From the NCBI RefSeq assembly GCF_048323675.1, contig NZ_JBLWFK010000005.1, positions 372,001-436,000 of the forward strand: DNA of 64,000 bases, written 5' to 3'. Origin of the DNA: Mangrovimicrobium sp048323675. Its GTDB lineage: Bacteria; Pseudomonadota; Gammaproteobacteria; Pseudomonadales; Halieaceae. Below the pieces are notes generated by a model, which made no database searches, had not been told where the DNA came from, and was given only the letters and a program-made list of their open reading frames with translations. Positions 26,854 through 35,818 of this stretch are shown piece by piece. Position numbers and translations under genes: made by a program. Position 1 is the stretch's first letter. The number at the start of each line of letters is the position of its first letter.

Positions 26854-28050
26854 ATGACTGCTATCGCCGAACTGTTCCTGCGTCCGGGGGCTGACCGGCG
26901 CCTGCGCGGCGGCCACCTGTGGATCTACTCCAACGAGATCGACAGCGCCAGGAGCCCGCTCGCCGGGTTCGCGCCGGGGGACGCGGTCGACGTCCGCAAT
27001 GCCCAGGGGGACTCTCTCGGCAGTGCCTATATGGACCCGCACTCCCTGATTTGCGCGCGGCTCTACGCCCCCGGGGAGTTTCGCCTCCTCGATGCGAGCC
27101 TGTGCCGGGAGCGGCTTGCCACCGCCCTCGCCGGGCGGGAACTGGCCTTCCCCGGGCCCTGGTACCGGCTGGTCTACGGCGACAGCGACGGCCTGCCGGG
27201 TATGGTTGTCGACCGTTTTGGCGATTATCTCGTCGTGCAGCTCAACAACGCCGGCGCGGAACACTACCGGCAGGCCCTGGTGGAGGCGCTGGTAGAGCTG
27301 GTGCAGCCGGCGGGAATCCTGCTGCGCAGTGACAGCCGCGAGCGCCGCGATAGCGGCCTGGCCGGCGGCGCCGAGGTGATCTTCGGCGAGGTGCCAGAAG
27401 CGGTGGAACTGGAGGAGAACGGCGTCCGCTTCCTCGCCCCGGTACACCAGGGCCAGAAGACCGGCTGGTTTTACGATCATCGCATGGGGCGCGCACGCCT
27501 GGCGCCCTGGGTGGCGGGGAAGGCCGTGCTCGATGTTTACAGCTACATCGGCGGCTGGGGTATCCAGGCCGCGGCGTTCGGCGCCAGCAGTGTCTGTGCG
27601 GTGGACAGCTCCGCCGCGGCGCTGGAGGGGGTCATGGCTAACGCCGCGCTCAACGGGCTGGCACAGGTTGTGGAAGTCCGCCGCGGCACCGCCACCGATA
27701 CCCTGCAGGCGATGCGCGCCGAGGGCCGGCGTTTCGACGTGGTGATACTCGACCCGCCGGCCTTTATCCAGCGGCGCAAGGATCTCAAGAAAGGCCAGGC
27801 CGCCTACCGGAAACTGTTCGAACTGGGGCTGCACCTGTTACAGCCCAATGGCCTGCTGGTCGCCGGCTCCTGCTCCATGCACCTGAGCAGGCCGGACATG
27901 CTCGTTCTGCTGCAGCAGGCCGGTGTGCGCGCCGGTTGCCGGCTGCAGGTGGTCGAGCAGGGCTGCCAGGGCCCCGACCACCCCATCCATCCGGCCATCC
28001 CGGAGACGGAATACCTCAAGAGCATCTTTGCACGGCGCATTTCCGGGTAA
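26854..28050 (+). CDS. rlmI: Class I SAM-dependent rRNA methyltransferase (RlmI-like)
   Basis: Predicted 23S rRNA cytosine-C5 methyltransferase. An N-terminal PUA domain (about residues 1-80, LRGGHLWIYSNEID and GDAVDVRNAQGD) is followed by a Rossmann methyltransferase with VLDVYSYIGGWGIQAAAFGA (motif I, about 228), VVILDPPAFIQ (motif IV) and VAGSCSMHLSRPDM. Length 398, matching RlmI. The activity is assigned by family; other members modify other positions, so the symbol is tentative. Confidence 0.85.
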   Translation: MTAIAELFLRPGADRRLRGGHLWIYSNEIDSARSPLAGFAPGDAVDVRNAQGDSLGSAYMDPHSLICARLYAPGEFRLLDASLCRERLATALAGRELAFPGPWYRLVYGDSDGLPGMVVDRFGDYLVVQLNNAGAEHYRQALVEALVELVQPAGILLRSDSRERRDSGLAGGAEVIFGEVPEAVELEENGVRFLAPVHQGQKTGWFYDHRMGRARLAPWVAGKAVLDVYSYIGGWGIQAAAFGASSVCAVDSSAAALEGVMANAALNGLAQVVEVRRGTATDTLQAMRAEGRRFDVVILDPPAFIQRRKDLKKGQAAYRKLFELGLHLLQPNGLLVAGSCSMHLSRPDMLVLLQQAGVRAGCRLQVVEQGCQGPDHPIHPAIPETEYLKSIFARRISG

Positions 28051-28125
28051 AAAAGTCCGGAAATCGACCAGTGGATTGGGCAAACTGTGAAAAATTGCCT
28101 AATATTTAACCAAAGGCTCGGCGAA

Positions 28126-28192
28126 GTTGAGCGATACTAAACGGCTCAACCCATAAAAACGTGGCGTGCAGCAACGCAAGTGCGTGACGCCA
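28126..28192 (+). promoter_or_regulatory. Stem-loop-rich leader before the small unknown gene
   Basis: GTTGAGC (28126-28132) pairs with GCTCAAC (28144-28150). Next, TGGCGT (28162-28167) pairs with ACGCCA (28187-28192), with an inner ACGC/GCGT stem. Located 57 bases before the ATG at 28249; could be a 5' leader structure or a protein-binding site. Confidence 0.4.
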
Positions 28193-28248
28193 GAGGTAGC
28201 CAGATGCGACCCGCAAAAACGGCCGCCACCACCTGCGAGGTGAGTGAG

Positions 28249-28524
28249 ATGGCTGTAGTAGATACGTTCACCAAGCTGATTTTTGATCAGGGCTCCGAGT
28301 ATTCGTCGGAAGAACGGGCGATCATTGAGACGCTGCGCCTGGTGGATGACAACCTCCTGCCGGACTCTCCCCAGGAAATGGGCGCCTACCTGCGCGCGCT
28401 GGGGGTACAGGAAATGATCGAGCTGGTGAGCCAGGTGGTCGCGCGCCTGGGGCGTGAGGCCGCGGTGGGCGAACTCAAGTCCGCCGGCGAGACTTACCCG
28501 CGCGGCTCACAACGCCTCCACTGA
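28249..28524 (+). CDS. Conserved-looking small protein, unknown function
   Basis: Starting at the ATG at 28249 (GAGG eight bases upstream) gives 91 residues. The N-terminus is VVDTFTKLIFDQGSEYSSEE, then amphipathic helices rich in Glu and Leu (EMGAYLRALGVQEMIELVSQ) and a basic tail. No signal, no membrane span. I do not recognise a family. It has its own 198-base upstream region with two strong stem-loops, and it converges with rnb, 13 bases apart. Coding is credible because of the ribosome site and helical pattern. Confidence 0.72.
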   Translation: MAVVDTFTKLIFDQGSEYSSEERAIIETLRLVDDNLLPDSPQEMGAYLRALGVQEMIELVSQVVARLGREAAVGELKSAGETYPRGSQRLH

Positions 28525-28537
28525 GTACCGCCGCGAC

Positions 28538-30550
28538 TTACCCGGCTTCCCCGCTTTCCTCTCCCTCTTCCGCCGCCGGCTTTTTCGCCTTGGGCGGCTT
28601 CAGGCCGCAACCCGCTTGCAAGGCGAAGTTTGCCTGGTAGGTGTTTTCCCGATCGAGGCCCTCGAAGGCCAGGTCGACCACCTGGTCGAGCTGGAAGCGG
28701 CGGGTGGTGCTGGTCAGGCTCGCCGTCCACTTGTCGTAACTGAATTTTTCCGGGTCCTTGCGCAGGTCCACGAATCCTTCCAGGCCGGTTTCCTCGAGGC
28801 GGACATTGAAGCCGCTGCTGGTAACGTGGCTGACCCGGCCCCGGAACACCGCGTTGTCGCCTGCCGCCAGGCGTTCGAGGTAGCGTCCGGCCAGCCAGCG
28901 TTCAGCTTCCTGGGTGGCGGAGCGCGCGTTGCCGATACGTTCTTTCAGCTGTTCCAGCGACGCGTTCCCGGTACCGCTCGCGGGCTCGCCGCGTAGCAGG
29001 CGCTTGAGCTGCAGGTGTACCAGGAAGTCCAGGCTCTTGCGCAGGGGCGAGGTGCAATTGGTATAGCAGGGTAGCGCCATGCCCATGTGCGGGCCCGGGG
29101 CGTCGGAAATTTCCGCGCGGGTGAGCAGGCGGTTGACCATGCCGCGCAGGGGCAGGTCGTGCTCGGGCGCCGCGAGGCCGCGCATGATGTCGCCGTAACC
29201 CTCGACCTCGGCGGGGTCCTTTTCCAGCAGCGCGGGGGCGTGCAGTTCCAGGAAGTGCTGCAGCTCTTCCTTGCGATCTGCGCGGAAGCCGGCGTGGACC
29301 ACATAGGGCCCGGTGGCCTCGCGCTGGCGGAGAAAGCTCGCCGCGCAGCGGTTGGTGGCGATCATGCACTCTTCCACCAGTTTCTGGGACTGCAGCTTTT
29401 CGTAGGGTTCGATGTTCTCGATACGCTTGTTGTCGTCGAGCAGCCAGCGGTACTCGCGCCGGTCCTCCATCACCAGGTGGTGATTCTCGCGATTTGCGCG
29501 CAGGGCGCGGTACACCTGGTACAGGGCCTCCAGTGGGGAGGCGTGCATCATCAGTTCGTCAGCCTGCCCGCTGAGGTAGCGGTCCACCGCGAAGTAGGAC
29601 AGCTTGGCGCGGGAGCGGATAGTGGCCTCGCAGAATTCGAAATCACCCAGAGAGCCGTCATCCTTGACCGAGATCCGGCACACCAGGGCCGGGCGGTCGA
29701 CGCCCTCGGACAGGGCGCAGGTCTCCTGGGACAGTTCCTCCGGCAGCATCGGCAGGATGTCGCCGTGGAAATACACGGTGGCGCCCCGCGCGGTCACGTC
29801 CTCGAACAGGCTCGAGTCGGGGGTGATATAGGCGGTGGGATCGGCAATGGCGACAAACAGCGTCCAGCCGTCCTCGGCGACCTGCGCGTACAGGGCGTCG
29901 TCGATGTCCTGGGTCTTGGCCGCGTCGATGGAAATGAATTCCAGGTCGGTGAGATCCTGGCGGCGTTCGTCGGCCAACGGCTGGCACTCGGCCAGGCGCT
30001 TTTCCAGGTCCTTGCGGCTGGCGCTGCTCCACTCGGCGGGAAGGCGGTATTTCGCCATGCAGTAAGCATTTTCGATTCCGGGCGTATCGTCACTGCCGAT
30101 AACGCTGAGGATCTTCGCCTGCGGCTTGCCGTCGCGAATCGGGTGGCGCAGGATGCCGGCGCGCACGTAATCGCCTTCCTTTACGCCGTTGCGGGCGTGG
30201 GGCGGAATAAACAGCCAGCGGCGCAACTGGGGCAGGTCGGGTTCGACAAACAGGGCCTTGCCCTTGCGCACACAGCGCCCGGTAAAGTCAGCCAGCGGGC
30301 TGTCCACCAGCTTTTCGATGTCGGCAATGACCCGGTTGTCCTTGGCCGGCCGAATGCAGACCTTGACCCGGTCATCGGGGAAAGCCTTGAGCATTTCGTC
30401 CGGGGGGATGAAGATTTCCCGTCCGTCGTCCAGGACGGCGAAGCCGTAGCGTGCCTGAGTGCCCTTGATGACGGCCTCGGTGCGCTCTTTTTCCGCCTCC
30501 ATCTGGGACTTGAGGCCCTTCAGCTGCGCGAGGGAGTCCTGATTGAGCAT
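28538..30550 (-). CDS. rnb: Exoribonuclease II family protein
   Basis: Processive 3'-5' hydrolytic RNase of the RNB family. Domain order: N-terminal cold-shock/OB domains (about residues 25-175), RNB catalytic domain with ISIDAAKTQDIDDAL holding the metal-binding Asp residues (about 205), and a C-terminal S1 domain (FRGRVSHVTSSGFNVRLEETG, about 570). Length 670 is close to E. coli RNase II (644) and well short of RNase R (about 810). The C-terminal tail is Lys/Glu rich. Divergent from phoH across 476 bases. Confidence 0.87.
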   Translation of the reverse strand: MLNQDSLAQLKGLKSQMEAEKERTEAVIKGTQARYGFAVLDDGREIFIPPDEMLKAFPDDRVKVCIRPAKDNRVIADIEKLVDSPLADFTGRCVRKGKALFVEPDLPQLRRWLFIPPHARNGVKEGDYVRAGILRHPIRDGKPQAKILSVIGSDDTPGIENAYCMAKYRLPAEWSSASRKDLEKRLAECQPLADERRQDLTDLEFISIDAAKTQDIDDALYAQVAEDGWTLFVAIADPTAYITPDSSLFEDVTARGATVYFHGDILPMLPEELSQETCALSEGVDRPALVCRISVKDDGSLGDFEFCEATIRSRAKLSYFAVDRYLSGQADELMMHASPLEALYQVYRALRANRENHHLVMEDRREYRWLLDDNKRIENIEPYEKLQSQKLVEECMIATNRCAASFLRQREATGPYVVHAGFRADRKEELQHFLELHAPALLEKDPAEVEGYGDIMRGLAAPEHDLPLRGMVNRLLTRAEISDAPGPHMGMALPCYTNCTSPLRKSLDFLVHLQLKRLLRGEPASGTGNASLEQLKERIGNARSATQEAERWLAGRYLERLAAGDNAVFRGRVSHVTSSGFNVRLEETGLEGFVDLRKDPEKFSYDKWTASLTSTTRRFQLDQVVDLAFEGLDRENTYQANFALQAGCGLKPPKAKKPAAEEGEESGEAG

Positions 30551-31026
30551 GAAATGAAGTTATTACTGTGACAAATTTGAGCCCGCTATCCTAGCCTATA
30601 TTGCGGGCCCTGTCAGTGAGCGGCGCACGTTAGCGGCAATGCTGCCCATGAATGGCCGCCGGCATTGACAGCGCCCCGAGGCGGCTTTAATAATGAAGCC
30701 GTAGATGCGCTCTGGAACACGTCGGGTAAATGATTTGAAAGAGCTATTGGCGCAGGCCCCTGTATGACGAAAAGGCCGCAGGCGTCACCTCAAAAGTGCA
30801 CATGCGCTGCCGCTGAGCCTCCACCGCTCTGCCCCCTCGCACGGTCCAGACACCCCCTGAATTCCCTTCCCAAGCCATACCCACACCTGGCCGGACACAG
30901 AAGCCGGCCCCAAGCAAGGAGTTTCCAGTTCCACTGCCACCGGGAGTGGGGACGGGGCCGCTTTGCCCCGCGCCTTCCGGCATTCACCTTCGAGACCAAA
31001 AAAGTGATACCTGTGAGGAATACCCT
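30551..31026. other. Intergenic region between divergent rnb and phoH
   Basis: 476 bases with no convincing reading frame, hairpin element or RNA gene. The part from about 30815 to 30900 is strikingly pyrimidine-rich on the plus strand. A proper ribosome site (GAGGA at 31016-31020) marks the phoH end. Promoters for both genes must lie here but I cannot place them with confidence. Confidence 0.5.
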
Positions 31027-32469
31027 ATGGATTCAGGCTCGGCCCTGCGCATCGAAAAATCCGCAACCCTGAAAACCGTGGTCCGGAAAACCTACGTTCT
31101 GGACACCAACGTACTGCTTCACGACCCGATGGCGGTCACTGCATTCAAGCAACACCATGTCGTCATTCCCATGACGGTGCTCGAGGAACTGGACCACATC
31201 AAGGACCGGCGCGACAAGACCGTCAGCCGGGAGGCCCGTATCGCCATCCAGATGATCGATAAAGTGGTCGATGCCGCCACCCCGCAGCAGATTCAGGAGG
31301 GGGTCGAGGTGCCGGGGTCGGACCTGGAAGGGCTGGGGATGGGGACCCTGGCGATATTCCCGGACCAGTTGCTGGGGGATAACTCCGACGTGCCCTTCCT
31401 CGATGGCACCACGGACCAGGCCAATGACAACCGCATCATCAATGTGGCGCTGCGCCTGCAGGCGGAGAACCCGAACAGCTTCATCTGCCTGGTGACCAAG
31501 GACATCAACATGCGGATCAAGGCCAAGGGGTCCGGCCTGGTGCATGTCGAGGACTATCGCCGCGACCGGGTGCTGGACGATATCGACCTGCTGGCCAAGG
31601 GCTATGAGCATATCGAGGGGGATTTCTGGTCGACCATCGACGAGGTGGATACCCTGCGCGAGGGCGATTGCACCCTGCACCGGGTACCGCGCAGCTCACT
31701 GCCCAATGCCTATCCCAACCAGTTCCTGCACGACGACCAGGATTTCATGGCCTTCGTGAAACGGGTCGATGCGGACTATGTGTACCTGCGTTGCGACAGC
31801 CGCGACAGCCTGATGAACCGCCGTTTCTGGGGCCTGGCGCCGCGCAACCTGGAGCAGGCCATGGCGATGGCCCTGCTGGACGACGAGGATGTCGACATGA
31901 CCGTCCTCACCGGCCCCGCCGGCTCGGGCAAGACCCTGCTGGCGCTGGCCTACGGCCTGCATGCGATCCTCGAGCAGAAGAAGTACTCAAAGCTGATCGT
32001 GGCGCGCTCCACGCCGCCCATCGCCGAGGATATCGGCTTCCTGCCGGGTACCGAGGAGGAGAAAATGGCGCCCTGGCTGGCGGCTTTCGACGACAACCTG
32101 GAGATCCTCCACGGAACCGACGAGTCCTGCCACGGCAGTATCGACTACGTGAAAGAGCGCGCCAACATCCAGTTCAAGTCGCTGAACTTCATGCGCGGCC
32201 GTTCGTTCAACAACGCCTATATCATCATCGACGAGAGCCAGGGCCTCACCCAGTTCCAGCTCAAGTCGGTCATCAGCCGGGTCGGGGCGGATTCCAAGAT
32301 CGTGGTGCTGGGCAACCTCGCCCAGATCGACAACAAGTACATCAGCCCGCTGACCTCGGGCCTGACCTACCTGGTGGAGAAGAGCAAGAACTACACCCAC
32401 GCCGGCATCATGCACGTGAACGGCATCGTGCGCTCGCGGCTGGCGGCCTTCGCGGAGGAGAACCTCTAG
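31027..32469 (+). CDS. PhoH family protein with PIN domain
   Basis: Fusion of an N-terminal PIN nuclease domain (TYVLDTNVLLHDPMAVTAF, about residues 17-160, with further Asp residues in ICLVTKDINMRIKA) to a C-terminal PhoH-like ATPase: Walker A TGPAGSGKTLLALAYG at about residue 300, Walker B YIIIDESQGLT at about 398. This is the PhoH2-type arrangement, for which RNA helicase and RNase activity have been reported in other bacteria. The ATG at 31027 is set by GAGGA. 480 residues. The stop shares its CTAG with the stop of the convergent gene. Confidence 0.92.
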   Translation: MDSGSALRIEKSATLKTVVRKTYVLDTNVLLHDPMAVTAFKQHHVVIPMTVLEELDHIKDRRDKTVSREARIAIQMIDKVVDAATPQQIQEGVEVPGSDLEGLGMGTLAIFPDQLLGDNSDVPFLDGTTDQANDNRIINVALRLQAENPNSFICLVTKDINMRIKAKGSGLVHVEDYRRDRVLDDIDLLAKGYEHIEGDFWSTIDEVDTLREGDCTLHRVPRSSLPNAYPNQFLHDDQDFMAFVKRVDADYVYLRCDSRDSLMNRRFWGLAPRNLEQAMAMALLDDEDVDMTVLTGPAGSGKTLLALAYGLHAILEQKKYSKLIVARSTPPIAEDIGFLPGTEEEKMAPWLAAFDDNLEILHGTDESCHGSIDYVKERANIQFKSLNFMRGRSFNNAYIIIDESQGLTQFQLKSVISRVGADSKIVVLGNLAQIDNKYISPLTSGLTYLVEKSKNYTHAGIMHVNGIVRSRLAAFAEENL

Positions 32470-33431
32470 TCCTTCCGCTGTTTCGACCTGTCCCGGGATT
32501 TCTGGTGCAGGTCGATTTCCAGGCGCGCGGCAAAGCTCCAGGCCCCCGCGCGCTCCTCATCCGGCTGGCGCTGGCGGTAGTTCCAGGCCGGTTCCAGGGT
32601 CAGGTAGAGAAAGTCCCGGTAGACACGGCGGCGCCACTGTAAACCGAGACGGTAGTTCTTTACCCGCTGGTCGGGCTGCGTGATGCCGTTGATCGACGCG
32701 TAATAGTTGATCGCCACCGGGCGTTTCGCCTCCGGGTTCCATACCTGGCGCAGTGACAGCCGGGTGCGCCATTCCACGCCGTCGGTTTCCTCGCCATACA
32801 TCACCCTGTTCGACCAGCGCAGCAGTTTGGTGTCGCTGAGGCTTTGGTTGAGGTCCACCAGGCCGGTGGTAAACAGGTTCTCATCCCGGTCGTATTCCAG
32901 GCGCTGGATCCAGCGGTAACTGGTGTCTTCGGTGACCGGGCCCTGGTTGCGGAAGCGCAGCCCCGGCCTCACATCGCCCCCGCCCCAGGCGAGGGTAGCG
33001 TCGAAACGCGAATTGCCGCCGTGGTCGATCTGCCACTGCAGGCCGAAGCTGTCGTCCCCGCCCTCGCCGTCGATGGAATCGTCGTCGTCATCCCCGGCGA
33101 ACACCACCGCCAGCCGCCGGGAGAGTTTCGGCAGCTCGACCTTGCCCCGCAGGCGAACCTTGGTGTCGTTGCCGTCGTCCTCATCCCACTTGTCGATCAA
33201 CTGCAGGCGCAGGTAGGACTCGGCGCGTTCCACGTCAAAGTTGGGATCGCCGAAGAATCCGTCCAGCCACTCGGTGAGCGCCTGGGTGCGGTTGGACATG
33301 GCTTCCTGGCTATTGTCCAGCCAGGAATCGTCGCCCGCATCCGCGCTTGTGGTCCCCGGCGCCTGCTCTTCCGCGACAGCCCAGGGCGGCGCGAGCAGGA
33401 GGACCAGAAAAGGCAGGGTTCGCAAATTCAT
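32466..33431 (-). CDS. Predicted outer-membrane protein, unknown
   Basis: 321 residues: signal peptide (NLRTLPFLVLLLAPPWAVAE), then an acidic linker, then alternating amphipathic beta-strands ending in a basic tail (HQKSRDRSKQRKD). Strands such as LRLQLIDKWDED, VRLRGKVELPKLSRRLAVVFAG and YRLGLQWRRRVYRDFLYLTLEP suggest a small beta-barrel. I do not recognise a named family. It is encoded between phoH and psd, convergent with phoH and divergent from psd, 48 bases from the psd start. Confidence 0.82.
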   Translation of the reverse strand: MNLRTLPFLVLLLAPPWAVAEEQAPGTTSADAGDDSWLDNSQEAMSNRTQALTEWLDGFFGDPNFDVERAESYLRLQLIDKWDEDDGNDTKVRLRGKVELPKLSRRLAVVFAGDDDDDSIDGEGGDDSFGLQWQIDHGGNSRFDATLAWGGGDVRPGLRFRNQGPVTEDTSYRWIQRLEYDRDENLFTTGLVDLNQSLSDTKLLRWSNRVMYGEETDGVEWRTRLSLRQVWNPEAKRPVAINYYASINGITQPDQRVKNYRLGLQWRRRVYRDFLYLTLEPAWNYRQRQPDEERAGAWSFAARLEIDLHQKSRDRSKQRKD

Positions 33432-33479
33432 TGGTCAGAAGCATTCCCTTGGGCGCAGCACTCAGTAAACTACATCCCC

Positions 33480-34319
33480 ATGAATACACTATTTATCCTT
33501 ATACAGCACATTTTGCCACAACACCTCCTGTCCCGGCTCACCGGCTGGCTTGCGGAGCTCGAACATCCGCGGGGGCTCGTCGAGTGGTTTATCGGCTGGT
33601 TTGTGGGGCATTACCGGGTCGATATGGACCAGGCTGTCGAGCCCGATCACCGCCGCTATGCGAATTTCAATGCGTTCTTTACCCGGGCCCTGCGCGAGGG
33701 TGCGCGGCCGATCGACGACGCTCCCCTGGTCAGCCCGGCGGACGGTGCGGTGAGCCAGAGCGGAGAAATCCTCAACGGGCGCATGCTGCAGGCCAAGGGC
33801 CACTATTTCAGTGCCATCGAGTTGCTCGGCGGTGACCCGGAGCGCGCGGCGGACTTCGCCGATGGCAGTTTCGCCACCATCTACCTCTCGCCGCGGGATT
33901 ACCACCGGGTGCACATGCCGGTGGACGGGGAACTGGTGGCCACGACCTATATCCCGGGGGACCTGTTCTCGGTCAATGGGGTTACCGCCGAGGGGGTGGA
34001 CAACCTGTTCGCCCGCAACGAACGCCTGGTCTGCTATTTCGACACGCCGCTGGGGCCAATGGCGATGGTGCTGGTGGGGGCGATGATCGTCGCCGGCATC
34101 GAAACGGTCTGGGCGGGCCAGGTGGCGCCGCCGCCCACCGCGGTGCAGAGCGTGGATTACCGCAAACTGGCCGACGCCGTGCGCCTGGCCAAGGGCGAGG
34201 AAATGGGACGTTTCAAGCTGGGGTCCACGGTGATCCTGCTGTTCCCGAAGGGGGCGGTGGAGTTTGGCGAGGCCTGCGCGCCGGGGGCGGTTTTGCGGAT
34301 GGGGCAGGCGCTGGTTTAG
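33480..34319 (+). CDS. psd: Phosphatidylserine decarboxylase
   Basis: Makes phosphatidylethanolamine from phosphatidylserine at the inner membrane. The proenzyme self-cleaves at LGST, here in GRFKLGSTVILLF (about residue 246), so the pyruvoyl group will form on that Ser. Conserved YLSPRDYHRVHMPVDG contains the catalytic Asp/His. I start at the ATG at 33480 (279 residues), which gives MNTLFILIQHILPQHLLSRL as in homologues; the frame is open far upstream but only through the opposite-strand gene. Confidence 0.95.
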   Translation: MNTLFILIQHILPQHLLSRLTGWLAELEHPRGLVEWFIGWFVGHYRVDMDQAVEPDHRRYANFNAFFTRALREGARPIDDAPLVSPADGAVSQSGEILNGRMLQAKGHYFSAIELLGGDPERAADFADGSFATIYLSPRDYHRVHMPVDGELVATTYIPGDLFSVNGVTAEGVDNLFARNERLVCYFDTPLGPMAMVLVGAMIVAGIETVWAGQVAPPPTAVQSVDYRKLADAVRLAKGEEMGRFKLGSTVILLFPKGAVEFGEACAPGAVLRMGQALV

Positions 34320-34365
34320 CTGCCAGGCGAGCGGCTTTTCTGAATTGGTGCACTGGTGTCGGTCC

Positions 34366-34476
34366 GGAAATTGGTCCAGCCCTCCCCGGGACCGCCAAAA
34401 AGCGCACATCAATGTGCAGGCTCGGCCTCGGATATCCATGTCCTCGGACGCCCCGGGGAGGGCTGGACCAATTTCC
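34366..34476 (-). repeat. Variable-arm hairpin element F (sub-family 2)
   Basis: Perfect 25-base arms (34366-34390, 34452-34476) around a 61-base centre. On the minus strand the block 34454-34390 matches element H (36685-36749) at 62 of 65 bases, while the arms outside it are unrelated. The core contains GCACATTGATGTGC followed by GCGCTTTTTGGCGG. The outer flank at 34480-34495 is shared with element J at the same three-base distance. Lies between convergent psd and rsgA. Confidence 0.93.
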
Positions 34477-34562
34477 AGACCTCTCTCACTGCCACCTCCC
34501 GAGATTTGACTTCCTGAAAGTGGCGCTGAAATTGGATCGTCTTATAGAGTGAGGCATGGACG

Positions 34563-34633
34563 CGAGGGTATCCCCACGAAAATGTGTGAGGCCATGGATG
34601 GCGCTTTTGCGGTTTTCGGGGGGGATACCCTCG
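34563..34633 (+). repeat. Variable-arm hairpin element G (short core)
   Basis: Arms 34563-34582 and 34613-34633: 13 perfect pairs (CGAGGGTATCCCC), then one mismatch/bulge and GAAAA/TTTTC. The 30-base centre holds GAGGCCATGGATGGCGCTTTTGCGG (single inner hairpin GCCAT/ATGGC then GCTTTT). It lacks the first inner hairpin of elements F, H, I and J. Opposite orientation to F, 86 bases away. Confidence 0.85.
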
Positions 34634-34720
34634 TGGCCGTGCCGGATTCGGTGCTCCAGGACCCGCAAAACCATAGTTCTGTAGCCAGCTCGGAATCGGG
34701 TAGCAACCCATCACATGGCG

Positions 34721-35734
34721 CTAACGCTCCTCCAGACTCGCCACCATGTGCCGGTAGCTGTCCAGCCGCGCCGGTGTGATCTCGCCGGATTCCGCCGCGG
34801 CCAGGATAGCGCAGCCCGGTTCCTGTTCGTGGCGGCAGTCGCGGAACTTGCAGCTGCCGGCCAGCGGGCGGAACTCGCGAAAGCCGGATTCAACCTCTTC
34901 CCGGGTCATGTGCCATAGGCCGAATTCGCGAATGCCGGGGGAGTCGATCAGGCGCCCGCCGCAGTCGAGCTGGAACAATTGCGCGGTGGTTGTCGTGTGG
35001 GTGCCTTTGAGTGACTGCGCCGACAGCTCCCCGACCCGCAGGTCCACATCGGGCAGCAGGGAGTTCACCAGGGAGGATTTGCCGACGCCCGACTGGCCGA
35101 CAAAGACGCTGGTGCGTGAATGCAGTGTCGCTTCCAGTTCAGCCAGTCCCCCGGCCTTGGCCGAGGTGTGCAGGACCCGGTAGCCAAGCCGGGGGTAAAT
35201 GGCCACCAGCGCCGCCAGCTTTGCCGCGAGTGCCGGGTCTGCGTCCAGCAGGTCCGCCTTGTTGACCACCAGCACCGGCTCGATGCCCACCCGCTCCGCG
35301 GCGACCAGGTAGCGGTCGATCAGGTTGGCGTGGGGTTCCGGGTGGGGTGCGATCACCACCAGGATCTGGTCGATATTGGCCGCCACGGCCTTCAGTTTGC
35401 CATAGGGGTCCGGGCGGGTGAGCTCGCTGCTGCGCTCCAGTTGCGCCACCACCACCCCGGTGGGTTCGCCGTCGCGCCAGACCACCCGGTCGCCGGTGAC
35501 CAGGCCCTCGAGGTTGGCGCGCAGGTGGCAGCGACGGACCGCGCCACCAGGGGCGCCGATCTCCAACTGGGTGCCGTAGTGGGCGATAACCAGGCCCTCC
35601 TGCTCGGGCCCCAGCTCGCCGTTTTGCAGCGCGTCCGCGGCCTGCTCGTCGCGCCTGGCGGCGCGGCGGGCCCGCTCTTCCTGGATTTTCTCGACCCGCC
35701 AGGCCTGCTGCCGACTGAGTTTGCGTTTTGACAT
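34721..35734 (-). CDS. rsgA: Ribosome small-subunit biogenesis GTPase RsgA
   Basis: Circularly permuted GTPase acting in late 30S maturation. N-terminal OB domain; G4 (VVNKADLLDA) precedes G1 (FVGQSGVGKSSLVNSLL) and G3 (LIDSPGIREFGL), the order diagnostic of RsgA. C-terminal zinc site CKFRDCRHEQEPGC. I prefer the ATG at 35734 (MSKRKLSRQQAW); another ATG three codons upstream is possible and neither has a good ribosome site. About 337 residues. Divergent from orn, as in pseudomonads and enterics. Confidence 0.95.
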   Translation of the reverse strand: MSKRKLSRQQAWRVEKIQEERARRAARRDEQAADALQNGELGPEQEGLVIAHYGTQLEIGAPGGAVRRCHLRANLEGLVTGDRVVWRDGEPTGVVVAQLERSSELTRPDPYGKLKAVAANIDQILVVIAPHPEPHANLIDRYLVAAERVGIEPVLVVNKADLLDADPALAAKLAALVAIYPRLGYRVLHTSAKAGGLAELEATLHSRTSVFVGQSGVGKSSLVNSLLPDVDLRVGELSAQSLKGTHTTTTAQLFQLDCGGRLIDSPGIREFGLWHMTREEVESGFREFRPLAGSCKFRDCRHEQEPGCAILAAAESGEITPARLDSYRHMVASLEER

Positions 35735-35818
35735 ACCCTGCATTATTGGCGGGCGGCTTAGGCCTGTCGAGGCAATTTGTTACACTGCCCGCTAGCGCGT
35801 AATACAAGGCAAGCAAAC

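Noticed and set aside
32844..33479. N-terminal extension of Psd by about 210 residues
   Set aside because: The upstream open frame lies antisense to the outer-membrane protein gene; the ATG at 33480 gives the normal Psd start.
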